A stretch of 64,000 bases of DNA, taken from assembly GCA_017416485.1 (NCBI GenBank), contig JAFQCH010000009.1, positions 17,654 through 81,653 of the forward strand. Reading direction: 5' to 3'. Under the pieces are notes generated by a model, which worked only from the letters and a program-made list of their open reading frames with translations, ran no database searches and had not been told where the DNA came from. This stretch comes from Clostridia bacterium. Its GTDB lineage: Bacteria; Bacillota; Clostridia; Oscillospirales; Acutalibacteraceae. Every line of letters begins with the position of its first letter. The stretch's first letter is position 1. Of this stretch, positions 25,242 to 32,880 are shown one piece after another. The translations under genes were made by a program, and so were the position numbers.

Positions 25242-26552
25242 TTAATCAGCATCGCAAGCCACAAGGTCTTCAAATGTTTCTCTGCGCACACCGATTCGGT
25301 TTTCGTTTCCGTTCAGAATCACCAGTGCGGGGCGGGGCAGACGGTTGTAATTGGATGCCATGGAGTAGTTATAAGCACCCGTTGTGAGCACCGCAATGAT
25401 GTCGCCGCGTTCAGCCGAAGCCATACGCAGATTTTCCTGCAGGATATCGCCGCTTTCACAGCATCTGCCGACCACGGAGCAAAGGCAATCCGTTGCTTTG
25501 TCGGCACGGGAGGCATTGACCACGGTGTAGGGTGCTTCATACAGCGCATAGCGGGGGTTGTCCGGCATGCCGCCGTCCACGGAAACATAGGTTTTGCCGT
25601 TGGGGGTGTGCTTGACCGAGCCTGCGGTGTAAAGGGTTGTGCCGGCTGCGGCAACAATGCTTCTGCCGGGTTCCAGCAGAATCTTCGGACAAGGCATCAT
25701 CAGCGCATCACAGATCTTTTTGATTTCAGCCGCCATGGCACGGATGTATGCCGCATAATCGGGGGTGGGATGGCAAGGCAGATACCTTGCGCCGAAGCCG
25801 CCGCCGAGGTTGCAGAATTCCGTAACATAGCCGTGCTTTGTTTGCATTTCCTTAATAAAACGCAACATGATTTCGCCCGCCTGCACAAAGGGGTCGATGT
25901 CAAACACCTGCGAGCCGACGTGGCAATGGAAGCCGCGCAGATCAATGCCGTTCATGGCAAGCGCCTGCAGAGCAATCACTTCCGCCTGACCGTTTTCGAT
26001 AACAGAGCCGAACTTGGAATCGACCGTGCCCGTGGTGATTGCCTTGTGGGTATGCGGGTCGATACCGGGGGTCAGACGAAGCAGAATCTTCTGCTTGATG
26101 CCTCTGCTTTCGGCTTCCCTGTTCACGGCGTTGAGTTCATGGCAGTTGTCTACAATGAAATAGCCGACACCGCAGTCCATTGCAAAAGCAATGTCGAAAT
26201 CGGTTTTGTTGTTGCCGTGGAAGAAGGCTTTTTCAAGCGGGAAGCCCGCTTTTTTGGCGGTGAAAAGTTCGCCTGAAGAAACAAGGTCTGTGCCCATGCC
26301 TTCGCTTGCGGCAATTTTATAGATGCCCGTAAAGCTCAGCGCCTTGCTTGCAAGAAGCGGCATGGAGCCTTCGGGGAAGCATTCCTTGACCGTTTGCACA
26401 TAGGCACGGCAGTTTGCACGCACAAGCTGCTCATCCAGCAGATACAGCGGTGTGCCGTATTGTGCGGCAAGGTCGGCACAATCCTGACCGCTGACGGTCA
26501 GATGCCCCTTGTCATTGATATTCAGATTGGGATGGATCAGAAAATCCTGCAT
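25242..26552 (-). CDS. lysA: Diaminopimelate decarboxylase
   Basis: 436 residues; start preceded by AAAAAGGATG. It converts meso-diaminopimelate to L-lysine using PLP. Visible family parts: PLLASKALSFTG (PLP lysine region), GVGYFIVDNCHELNAV, TPGIDPHTHKAITTG, GFHCHVGSQVFD, FCNLGGGFGARY, EPGRSIVAAAGTTLY and the substrate-side SVVGRCCESGDIL and YNYSMASNYNRLPRPA. It is the last gene of an operon that starts with dapA (16 nt after dapB), under the lysine riboswitch at 28.3-28.5 kb. Confidence 0.96.
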   Translation of the reverse strand: MQDFLIHPNLNINDKGHLTVSGQDCADLAAQYGTPLYLLDEQLVRANCRAYVQTVKECFPEGSMPLLASKALSFTGIYKIAASEGMGTDLVSSGELFTAKKAGFPLEKAFFHGNNKTDFDIAFAMDCGVGYFIVDNCHELNAVNREAESRGIKQKILLRLTPGIDPHTHKAITTGTVDSKFGSVIENGQAEVIALQALAMNGIDLRGFHCHVGSQVFDIDPFVQAGEIMLRFIKEMQTKHGYVTEFCNLGGGFGARYLPCHPTPDYAAYIRAMAAEIKKICDALMMPCPKILLEPGRSIVAAAGTTLYTAGSVKHTPNGKTYVSVDGGMPDNPRYALYEAPYTVVNASRADKATDCLCSVVGRCCESGDILQENLRMASAERGDIIAVLTTGAYNYSMASNYNRLPRPALVILNGNENRIGVRRETFEDLVACDAD

Positions 26553-26567
26553 CGTTCATCATCCTTT

Positions 26568-27293
26568 TTATATCAGATCACGCATGGAATAAAGGCCGGG
26601 TTCTTTGCCGCAAAGGAACTGTGCGGCGGCAAGTGCACCTTCCGCAAAAATATCACGGCTTTCGGCCTTGTGGCGCAGGGTGATGGTTTCATTGCCCGTG
26701 GCAACCCAAACCTCGTGCATACCCGTTTCGTTGCCCATGCGCAGGGCGTGCATGCCGATTTCATCGGCTGTGCGCGGGCACATACCGCTTCTGCCGTCCT
26801 GACGAACCGCTTCGGGGCGCACCTCTTTGATGGCATCAAACAGCATCACGGCTGTGCCGGAGGGGGCATCGAGTTTGCGGTTGTGGTGGCATTCCACGAT
26901 TTCCACGTTGGCTTCGGGGAAACAGGAAGCGGCTTTCTTGGCAAGCTCCACAAGCAGCGCAACGCCCAGCGACATATTCGCACTCATAAACACGGGCACA
27001 CTTTCACTCGCTTTGAGCACAGCGGCCTTTTCTTCTTCGGTAAGCCCCGTTGTGCAAAGCACAAGCGGCAGTTTGCGGTTGACCGCATAAGCGGCAACAG
27101 ACGGAGCTGCGACATGGTTGGAAAAGTCGATGATGACATCCGCTTCACCGTAATAATCATTCACGCAGGCAAGAAATTCCCCGCCCGTGAAATCCACAGC
27201 GGCGGCAAGGGAAGAATCCTTCACACCGTCGTTTATCATGCGGCGCAGAACCGTACCCATACGGCCTGCGGCACCGTTGAGAACTACTTTCAT
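26568..27293 (-). CDS. dapB: 4-hydroxy-tetrahydrodipicolinate reductase
   Basis: 241 residues; GAGGAATTAACCG precedes ATG. The N-terminal nucleotide fold starts VVLNGAAGRMGTVLRRM. The DapB signature NVEIVECHHNRKLDAPSGTA is present with the catalytic histidine and lysine. The enzyme reduces the DapA product with NAD(P)H in lysine and diaminopimelate synthesis. Sits 11 nt after dapA and 15 nt before lysA, so one transcript. Confidence 0.96.
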   Translation of the reverse strand: MKVVLNGAAGRMGTVLRRMINDGVKDSSLAAAVDFTGGEFLACVNDYYGEADVIIDFSNHVAAPSVAAYAVNRKLPLVLCTTGLTEEEKAAVLKASESVPVFMSANMSLGVALLVELAKKAASCFPEANVEIVECHHNRKLDAPSGTAVMLFDAIKEVRPEAVRQDGRSGMCPRTADEIGMHALRMGNETGMHEVWVATGNETITLRHKAESRDIFAEGALAAAQFLCGKEPGLYSMRDLI

Positions 27294-27304
27294 CGGTTAA
27301 TTCC

Positions 27305-28195
27305 TCAAACGTTCAGACCCTGCTCACGCATAAGAGCGAGCATGTTCTGCTTGTGTGCATCTTCCATGGGAGTCAGCGGCAGACGGAGTCTGTCTTCGCA
27401 GAATCCCATAGCGGCCATAGCGGCCTTCACGGGGATGGGATTGACTTCGCAGAACAGCGCATCAATGAGTGCATGGAAGCGGTACTGCATGTTGGCGGCA
27501 CCCCATACATCGCCCGAGAAGAAGCGGTTGCAGATTTCCATGGTTTCCTTGGGAAGAATGTTGGAAAGAACGGAAATACAGCCGACACCGCCCAAAGACA
27601 TCAGCGGAACGATCTGATCGTCATTGCCCGAATACAGATCAAGCTTGCCGTGCACCTTGCTCATGGTTTCAACGATTTTAGAAATGTTGCCGTTTGCTTC
27701 CTTGATACCGACAATGTTGGGATGGTCGGCAAGGGCTGCATAGGTGTCGGGTTCGATGTTGACACCCGTTCTGGTGGGAACGTTATAAAGAATAACGGGA
27801 ACAGAAGAAGCATCTGCAATTTCCGTGTACATGCTGATAAGACCCTTCTGGGTTGCCTTGTTGTAATAAGGAGTAACAGACAGAACGCCGTCGGCACCTG
27901 CTTTGCAGGCGTGTTCAACGAGGTCAAGTGCATAAGCGGTATCGTTGCTGCCTACACCTGCAATCATGGGCACTCTGCCCGCAATGCGCTTTGCGGAATA
28001 GGCAAAAATTTCGCGATGTTCATCGTCAGACAATGTGGATGCTTCGCCGGATGTGCCGGCAATAACAAGGCCGTCAATGCCGCAGTCAATCTGCCAATCG
28101 ATGATTTTGCCGAGGGCATCGTAATCAATGCCGTTTTCATTAAAGGGGGTGATGAGGGCGGTAGCAACGCCCTTAAAAAGTGTTTTCTTTTCCAT
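27305..28195 (-). CDS. dapA: 4-hydroxy-tetrahydrodipicolinate synthase
   Basis: 296 residues from the ATG at 28195, which GGAGGAATATAAAA precedes. The frame is open upstream but that part lies inside the riboswitch terminator and cannot be coding. TIM-barrel aldolase with DapA motifs: GVATALITPFNENG, GTSGEASTLSDDEH, GADGVLSVTPYYNKATQKG, VPVILYNVPTRTGVN and the Schiff-base lysine region VGIKEANG. It condenses pyruvate with aspartate semialdehyde, the first committed lysine step. It heads the dapA-dapB-lysA operon; other steps of the pathway must be elsewhere. Confidence 0.96.
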   Translation of the reverse strand: MEKKTLFKGVATALITPFNENGIDYDALGKIIDWQIDCGIDGLVIAGTSGEASTLSDDEHREIFAYSAKRIAGRVPMIAGVGSNDTAYALDLVEHACKAGADGVLSVTPYYNKATQKGLISMYTEIADASSVPVILYNVPTRTGVNIEPDTYAALADHPNIVGIKEANGNISKIVETMSKVHGKLDLYSGNDDQIVPLMSLGGVGCISVLSNILPKETMEICNRFFSGDVWGAANMQYRFHALIDALFCEVNPIPVKAAMAAMGFCEDRLRLPLTPMEDAHKQNMLALMREQGLNV

Positions 28196-28236
28196 TTTTA
28201 TATTCCTCCGGATGATTGGTTTAAAGGTTACACGCT

Positions 28237-28270
28237 GAAAAAATGCCGCCGACAGGCAAGTCGGCAGCAT
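28237..28270 (-). terminator. Regulatory terminator of the lysine riboswitch
   Basis: Stem ATGCTGCCGAC / GTCGGCGGCAT with six U on the minus strand (28242-28237), placed between aptamer and dapA. A separate hairpin ATACTTC/GAAGTAT lies at 28288-28310. Confidence 0.85.
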
Positions 28271-28304
28271 CATACAAGCTGAAACAGAATACTTCCGCAA
28301 AAGA

Positions 28305-28476
28305 AGTATGTTCAGTAGCACTCCGCAGCCGCGACAGTCATACGCATCTTATTGCATACACCCAGGCAAGTTCCGACATAAAAACTTCCTTCGGCGCCGT
28401 GCCCCTTTTGCCCGTACAACGGAATCGTCACTTCCTTGGCATACGGGTTACTGATGACATAACGCACCTCTACCTT
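28305..28476 (-). promoter_or_regulatory. Lysine riboswitch (L-box) controlling dapA-dapB-lysA
   Basis: On the minus strand the aptamer runs from GGTAGAGGTGCG (28474-28463) through the conserved AGTAACCC, GGGGCACGGCGCCGAAGG and GACTGTCGCGGCTGCGGAG elements to GTGCTACTG (28321-28312), which closes P1. These are the core elements of the L-box family. With lysine bound, the downstream terminator forms and the operon is switched off; this direction is family knowledge. Confidence 0.93.
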
Positions 28477-28483
28477 TGTCGTT

Positions 28484-28512
28484 ATTATATCAGCCGTTTA
28501 TTATTTTGTCAA
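28484..28512 (-). promoter_or_regulatory. Consensus sigma-A promoter of the dapA operon
   Basis: TTGACA (28512-28507), 17-nt spacer, TATAAT (28489-28484) on the minus strand, a few nucleotides before the riboswitch. Confidence 0.85.
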
Positions 28513-28534
28513 CACCTTTTCGATCTATTACGGA

Positions 28535-28565
28535 TAAAAAAACAAGCGGTGAAAAGCACCGCCTG
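28535..28565 (-). terminator. Intrinsic terminator of the small XRE gene
   Basis: CAGGCGGTG / CACCGCTTG stem with CTTTT loop, then TTTTTTT on the minus strand. Confidence 0.8.
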
Positions 28566-28572
28566 AAAAAAC

Positions 28573-28914
28573 TTATTTGCTGTAGTCGATTTCGACCTTG
28601 CCCTTTGTGGAACGGGCATATTCCATCAAAAGCACCGTATGCACTGCATGCTTGCCGGCATCGTCGAGATAAGCTATCTTTTCGATGATATCCTTTGCTT
28701 CTTCATTGAAGGAAACGGGATACAGTCCGTCGACCAGTTTGATATCAAGCAGGCTGCACATTTTGCAAACGGTTTCAAAGGCAGTGCCGCTGACCCCCTT
28801 CTTGAGTGCGCTGACAACCGTGGACTGCGGAATGCCGAGTTCTTCGGAGAAGCGACGAACGCTCTTGTACTTGGTTTTGATGTTCTTTTTGATGATCGGA
28901 GTTAAACCATCCAT
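28573..28914 (-). CDS. Small XRE/HTH regulator with C-terminal helical region
   Basis: 113 residues; AAGGTGGTAAAAGAAA precedes ATG. Residues about 1-62 form a Cro/C1-type HTH (RRFSEELGIPQSTVVSALKKG, ETVCKMCSLLDIKLVDGL). Residues about 70-105 (AKDIIEKIAYLDDAGKHAVHT) resemble the short helical segment found after the HTH in many Clostridial phage-repressor-like regulators. Own promoter and terminator, no partner gene. The 130-nt leader is discussed as a finding. Target genes unknown. Confidence 0.82.
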   Translation of the reverse strand: MDGLTPIIKKNIKTKYKSVRRFSEELGIPQSTVVSALKKGVSGTAFETVCKMCSLLDIKLVDGLYPVSFNEEAKDIIEKIAYLDDAGKHAVHTVLLMEYARSTKGKVEIDYSK

Positions 28915-29054
28915 TTTCTTTTACCACCTTATTTTAATTTTCCAACATTGAAATTGCATGCTGTTCTTACCCGCAAAAGCTGATAAAACCGGGCAACGAA
29001 TCCGGCATTTTCAGGTGTTTGATTTTGCAGATAAGCCAACGCCCACGATTTTTG

Positions 29055-29083
29055 ATTTTAGCACATCATTTTGCGAAAGTCAA
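29055..29083 (-). promoter_or_regulatory. Promoter of the small XRE gene
   Basis: TTGACT (29083-29078), 17-nt spacer, TAAAAT (29060-29055) on the minus strand. Confidence 0.65.
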
Positions 29084-29128
29084 TATATTTTGCTAAAATA
29101 CAACCGAATCTGATAATTTTCAATATTT

Positions 29129-29896
29129 TCAGCGAATATGCTGCACACAGGTTCCTACAACTTCACGCACATAAGCGGGGTTATCGGTAATGATTCCGTC
29201 CACACCCAGCAACAGCATGCGTTTGATGTCTTCTTCCTCATTCACCGTCCACACATTCACAACCATCCCTTTTTTATGTGCCCACTTCACAAGCGGCGCG
29301 CTGACCAGTTTGTGCAAGGGGTGAATGCAATCGCATTTTGTGAAACGCACCATAGCGGCGGGCCACACAACGGGGTAGCAAGCGGAAGGATTGTTGGACG
29401 GATACAAAAATCCTGTCGGAATGGCAGGAGCACACTGCTTGACATAGCGCAGAATCTGCACACTGAAGCTGGAAATGAGCAAACGGTCGGTAAGGCCGTA
29501 TTCTTCAACGGCAGCCAATGTTTTTTCAACCAGTTCTTTCAGCCTTGAGGGCGGACGTTTGATTTCAATATTAAGCACTTTTATATCTGCTTTTTTTGCA
29601 ACGGCAAGGAATTCATTGAGTGTGGGAATGGTTGTGCCTTTGAACTCCTCCCCATACCATGCACCGAAGTCAAAGCGGCGCAGTTCTTCGAGGGTCATTT
29701 TTTCAATAAAGCCCGTGCCGTTTGAGGTTTCATCGATGTCGTAATTATGGCAGATGACAGGAATGCCGTCCTTGGTCAGATGCACATCGGTTTCAAATCC
29801 GTCTGCAAGGTCTGCAACGGCTCTTTCAAAAGAGGGAATAGTGTTCTGCGGAGCACAGGCTTTGGCACCGCGGTGCGCAATAATATTGGGAACCAT
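29129..29896 (-). CDS. Glycerophosphodiester phosphodiesterase
   Basis: 255 residues, cytoplasmic (no signal peptide). GDPD family motifs are clear: IIAHRGAKACAPQNTIPSFE (catalytic His-Arg and the ENT region, here QNT), GFETDVHLTKDGIPVICHN (metal-binding E/D and second catalytic His) and LNIEIKRP. It hydrolyses glycerophosphodiesters to glycerol-3-phosphate and an alcohol, recycling phospholipid head groups. The Glu of the usual ENT motif is Gln here (APQNT), a departure that might weaken metal binding. It lies 9 nt after the lipoprotein gene at 29906-30574, so they form an operon. Confidence 0.92.
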   Translation of the reverse strand: MVPNIIAHRGAKACAPQNTIPSFERAVADLADGFETDVHLTKDGIPVICHNYDIDETSNGTGFIEKMTLEELRRFDFGAWYGEEFKGTTIPTLNEFLAVAKKADIKVLNIEIKRPPSRLKELVEKTLAAVEEYGLTDRLLISSFSVQILRYVKQCAPAIPTGFLYPSNNPSACYPVVWPAAMVRFTKCDCIHPLHKLVSAPLVKWAHKKGMVVNVWTVNEEEDIKRMLLLGVDGIITDNPAYVREVVGTCVQHIR

Positions 29897-29905
29897 AGTT
29901 TATCC

Positions 29906-30574
29906 TCACTTTGCGGCAGAAAGAACCGTTTCCAGATCGAGTGTGATGTTGTTGTATACGGGCGTATTCATCATTTTGTTGTTGCATTCCGTGTTATAGA
30001 ACTTCTCGGGTGATTTTTCGTAAACAGACACTTCAACAGCATCGCTGGTTACGGTGGCATCCATGTATACGGTAACAGGGGTTTCTCCCTCATTGTAGGT
30101 CAGGGCAAAAATATAGGAGTTGCCGTTTTCGGCATCGGGATTCACGTTCATGTAGCAATAAACAGCGGTAACATCCTTCTTGCCGACAGCCTTATAAAAA
30201 CCTTTTACATATTTTGCAGCTGCTTTTTCTGCAGTTTCGCGAAGATCTGCAATCAATTCATAAGATTCCTTAAAACGGTCAAGGCCTTCGGCATCTTTAA
30301 CATTTTCTTTTTCAATGGTTTGCGCCATGGCGCGGCCTTCAAGAAGCAATTCATCAAGATATCCGATGCAGGAAGAATAGTTATTGAGTGCAGTTTTGTT
30401 CTTGATGTTTGCAACCGCTTCGCTGAAATTGATAAGACCGCTGTAATCAATCTTCACATTCAATTCGCTCAACTGTTCGTCTGTCAGTTCGGGTTCTTTT
30501 TCACCGCAGGCGGCAAAACCGAACACAGCAACCGTGAGCAACAGGCAAAGCAAAAGAGAAACAAACTTTTTCAT
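29906..30574 (-). CDS. Lipoprotein of unknown function
   Basis: 222 residues; ATCGGAGG precedes ATG. Residues 1-23 are a lipoprotein signal (KFVSLLLCLLLTVAVFGFAACG) with lipobox FAAC, so it is anchored to the outer face of the membrane. The middle (about 60-125) is helix-rich with charged repeats (KNKTALNNYSSCIGYLDELL), and the end is beta-like. I do not recognise the family. It is the first gene of a two-gene operon with the GDPD, suggesting a surface role linked with glycerophosphodiester uptake, which is inference only. Confidence 0.75.
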   Translation of the reverse strand: MKKFVSLLLCLLLTVAVFGFAACGEKEPELTDEQLSELNVKIDYSGLINFSEAVANIKNKTALNNYSSCIGYLDELLLEGRAMAQTIEKENVKDAEGLDRFKESYELIADLRETAEKAAAKYVKGFYKAVGKKDVTAVYCYMNVNPDAENGNSYIFALTYNEGETPVTVYMDATVTSDAVEVSVYEKSPEKFYNTECNNKMMNTPVYNNITLDLETVLSAAK

Positions 30575-30615
30575 TGGAAAACCTCCGATAAAATACAGAA
30601 TTTTTATTGTGAATT

Positions 30616-30645
30616 ATTATATCACTTTTATATTATATTTGTCAA
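30616..30645 (-). promoter_or_regulatory. Promoter of the lipoprotein-GDPD operon
   Basis: TTGACA (30645-30640), 18-nt spacer, TATAAT (30621-30616) on the minus strand. Confidence 0.75.
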
Positions 30646-30659
30646 CTCTGTAAATAGAC

Positions 30660-30688
30660 TTGATTTTTCAGCCAAAATAAAATATGAT
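30660..30688 (+). promoter_or_regulatory. Promoter of the YD-repeat lipoprotein, divergent
   Basis: TTGATT (30660-30665), 17-nt spacer, TATGAT (30683-30688). Only 14 nt separates its -35 from that of the divergent promoter. Confidence 0.65.
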
Positions 30689-30722
30689 AGGGTAAAATAT
30701 GAAAAATTTTTCGGAGGGAATC

Positions 30723-31799
30723 ATGAAAAAAACATACATTATGCCCCTGCTTTTCTGCTTTCTTGTTCTTTTTTGCACAGCCTGCAAAAACGACACAAAC
30801 ACAACCCAGCCCGCTTTTAACGATATGCAGGTCAGTCTGCAACCAAACCTGACCACCGTGCCGACACAAAATACCTCTTCCGCCCCGAACGCAACTGACA
30901 GCGAGTTGACCGATTCCACACAGGCAACACAAGCCCCGGCCACCGAAGAAACCACCACCCAGGCAGGGCCTGCCGCAGAAGAAAAATACCGCAACGAATA
31001 CACCGAAAACGGACAGCCGTCCGTCATTTTTGAAGTGATCGGCAGTGGCGAAAACGCAGTTTATTCGGGGATTTACAGCCGTTATGTTTACAACGGAAGT
31101 TCCCTGACAACCATTGAAAAGTGGAACAAAAGCGACAGCGGTGATTCGCTGATTTCCACCACGGATTACGGCTATGACGGCAGAGGGCATCTGACACGCA
31201 CCGAAGAACGCCTGCCCGATGCCGCAGGAAATCTGTACACCTGGTGCCTGACCGAAATGGTTAACAACACAGACGGAAAGCCCGCCACAAAATCCGTTTC
31301 ATGGCTGAACCCGGACGGCACAACCAAACAGCAGACCGTATACGGCTACACCTACGACAATTACGGCAGAGAAACGCTTTGCACCGTTACGGAAGACGGA
31401 TCTTTTGTAAGCAAAACCGAAACGGAATATGTGTTCAGCGGCAACACACTGACGCAAAAAACCGAAACCACCGTGCGCTACCCCGACACAGCATACGAGC
31501 AGAGAAATGTGATAACACAAACCTTTGACGCCAGCGGCAATGTGTTGACCAAATCCGAAGACGGCACGGGCGTTCATTACACCGTTTCGTATGAATATGA
31601 TGCACAAAACCGTGAGGTTGCATCCCGCACAACACAGCCCGACGGCACCGTTACGGAATACACCTCCACCGAATACGAAGACCTCGGCGGCGGCTGCATG
31701 CGCACCACAAAACGCATTTTTGCGCAGGACGGCTCGCTTTACAGCACCATTGTTACCAACACAGACAATTACGGCAATACATATCTGCCGCAGGAATAA
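30723..31799 (+). CDS. Lipoprotein with RHS/YD-like repeats
   Basis: 358 residues from ATG 30723, which TCGGAGGGAATC precedes. Lipoprotein signal 1-19 (MPLLFCFLVLFCTAC). Residues about 20-95 are a Thr/Ala/Gln/Pro-rich stalk. Residues about 100-355 contain degenerate YD-type repeats (YGYDGRGHLTRTEE, YGYTYDNYGRETLC, YEYDAQNREVASRTTQPDG), typical of the RHS/YD beta-shell proteins, but far too short for a toxin cocoon. Probably a surface-exposed beta-rich adhesin or sensor. Divergent to another lipoprotein operon. Function unknown. Confidence 0.75.
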   Translation: MKKTYIMPLLFCFLVLFCTACKNDTNTTQPAFNDMQVSLQPNLTTVPTQNTSSAPNATDSELTDSTQATQAPATEETTTQAGPAAEEKYRNEYTENGQPSVIFEVIGSGENAVYSGIYSRYVYNGSSLTTIEKWNKSDSGDSLISTTDYGYDGRGHLTRTEERLPDAAGNLYTWCLTEMVNNTDGKPATKSVSWLNPDGTTKQQTVYGYTYDNYGRETLCTVTEDGSFVSKTETEYVFSGNTLTQKTETTVRYPDTAYEQRNVITQTFDASGNVLTKSEDGTGVHYTVSYEYDAQNREVASRTTQPDGTVTEYTSTEYEDLGGGCMRTTKRIFAQDGSLYSTIVTNTDNYGNTYLPQE

Positions 31800-31804
31800 A
31801 ATGT

Positions 31805-31828
31805 AAATGCAAAATGCATTTTGCATTT
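31805..31828. repeat. Perfect 24-bp palindrome, solo copy of family A repeat ends
   Basis: AAATGCAAAATG followed by its exact reverse complement. It corresponds to both terminal inverted repeats of the 250-bp elements at 38116 and 45462 joined without the core, as expected of an excision scar or minimal copy. Confidence 0.6.
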
Positions 31829-31870
31829 AAAAACCCCTGATTGCGCTTTACAAAGCACGGTCAGGGGTTC
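31829..31870. terminator. Terminator between convergent genes
   Basis: AACCCCTGA (31832-31840) pairs with TCAGGGGTT (31861-31869), with inner GCTTT/AAAGC. The T-run favours the minus-strand kinase gene. Confidence 0.75.
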
Positions 31871-31875
31871 TCTGT

Positions 31876-32880
31876 TTATGAAAATTGATTGAAGATTTCT
31901 TCTCTTGTTGCGGTGCCTGTGATGCCGATTTTCTGCACGGTCACGGCACTTGCGTGCGCGGCCACAAATGCCGCATCGGCGGGTTTTGCACCGCCTGCAA
32001 GGCAGGATGAGAAAGCGGAAAGGAATGTATCGCCCGCGCCGCAGATATCCACGGGGCAATCGAGTTGCACGGCGGGGATTCGGTCAATGCTTTCGCCGTC
32101 TGTGAACAGACTTCCCTGCGCACCGAGGGTGCAAAGCACCTTGGCATGATTTTTGACTGCCAACTGCATGGCGGCTTTTTCAAAATCCGCTTTTCGGGCA
32201 TTCAGATAGCCCTCGTTGCCGTACACGGCACGCCAGCATTCCACCTCATTGGGTTTGAGAATGCAATCGGTGTATTCTGCGATATTATAGCGGCTGTCCA
32301 CCACTACGGACAGACCGTTTTTGGCAAGGTCGATGATTTTTGCACGCACACGGTCGGTCACAATGCCATATAAAAACTGATCGGACACGCAAAGCACATC
32401 AATCTCTTTCGCCATGGCTTCTAAGTTTGCAAGCACGGTATCTTCCGTCTGTGCATCAATAGGCTTGTCTGCCGCAAAGTCAAGGCGCGGGTCTTCGTAT
32501 TCCACAGCCGAAATGCCCTTGCGCATGGGCTTGCAATAGGCATTGGTAAAACGGTCGGGTGTGAGCACGAACCAACGGTCGTCTATGCCGCATTTGCGCA
32601 ATACATCGCGAAGCAGCATACCGCGCCAGTCATCACCGTACAGCCCCACGGCATACAGCTTTGCGGGCATGAGTGCGGCAATGTTGTTGGCGGCATTACC
32701 GCCTGCACCGGGATACACACGCTCCTTAACAACGGGCAAAGGATAGTGCGGTGTTTCACGGGACAGTTCACTTTTGGTCATATCCGCGTGCCAGTAAATG
32801 TCCACACAGAAGTCACCAAGCAAACCGATTTTTGCATTGCCTATGTTTTCAAGAATAGAAACGAATTGTTCTTTGTTCAT
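31876..32880 (-). CDS. PfkB-family sugar kinase, HldE/heptose-7-phosphate-kinase-like
   Basis: 334 residues. Ribokinase fold with GLLGDFCVDIYWHAD at the start, PGAGGNAANNIAAL (sugar-binding GG pair) and the C-terminal DICGAGDTFLSAFSSCLAGG (anion hole and catalytic Asp). Overall pattern, especially VYPGAGGNAANN and KPMRKGISAVEYEDPRLDF, resembles D-glycero-D-manno-heptose-7-phosphate kinases rather than fructokinases. It phosphorylates a sugar or sugar phosphate in the cytoplasm. Its start overlaps the stop of the deoxyhypusine-synthase-like gene by 4 nt, so the two are translationally coupled. No other heptose genes are in the window; the natural substrate is unproven. Confidence 0.82.
   Translation of the reverse strand: MNKEQFVSILENIGNAKIGLLGDFCVDIYWHADMTKSELSRETPHYPLPVVKERVYPGAGGNAANNIAALMPAKLYAVGLYGDDWRGMLLRDVLRKCGIDDRWFVLTPDRFTNAYCKPMRKGISAVEYEDPRLDFAADKPIDAQTEDTVLANLEAMAKEIDVLCVSDQFLYGIVTDRVRAKIIDLAKNGLSVVVDSRYNIAEYTDCILKPNEVECWRAVYGNEGYLNARKADFEKAAMQLAVKNHAKVLCTLGAQGSLFTDGESIDRIPAVQLDCPVDICGAGDTFLSAFSSCLAGGAKPADAAFVAAHASAVTVQKIGITGTATREEIFNQFS

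Noticed and set aside
27353..28282. 309-codon plus-strand frame opposite dapA
   Set aside because: Antisense shadow that also crosses the riboswitch terminator; dapA has all catalytic motifs and an ideal ribosome site.
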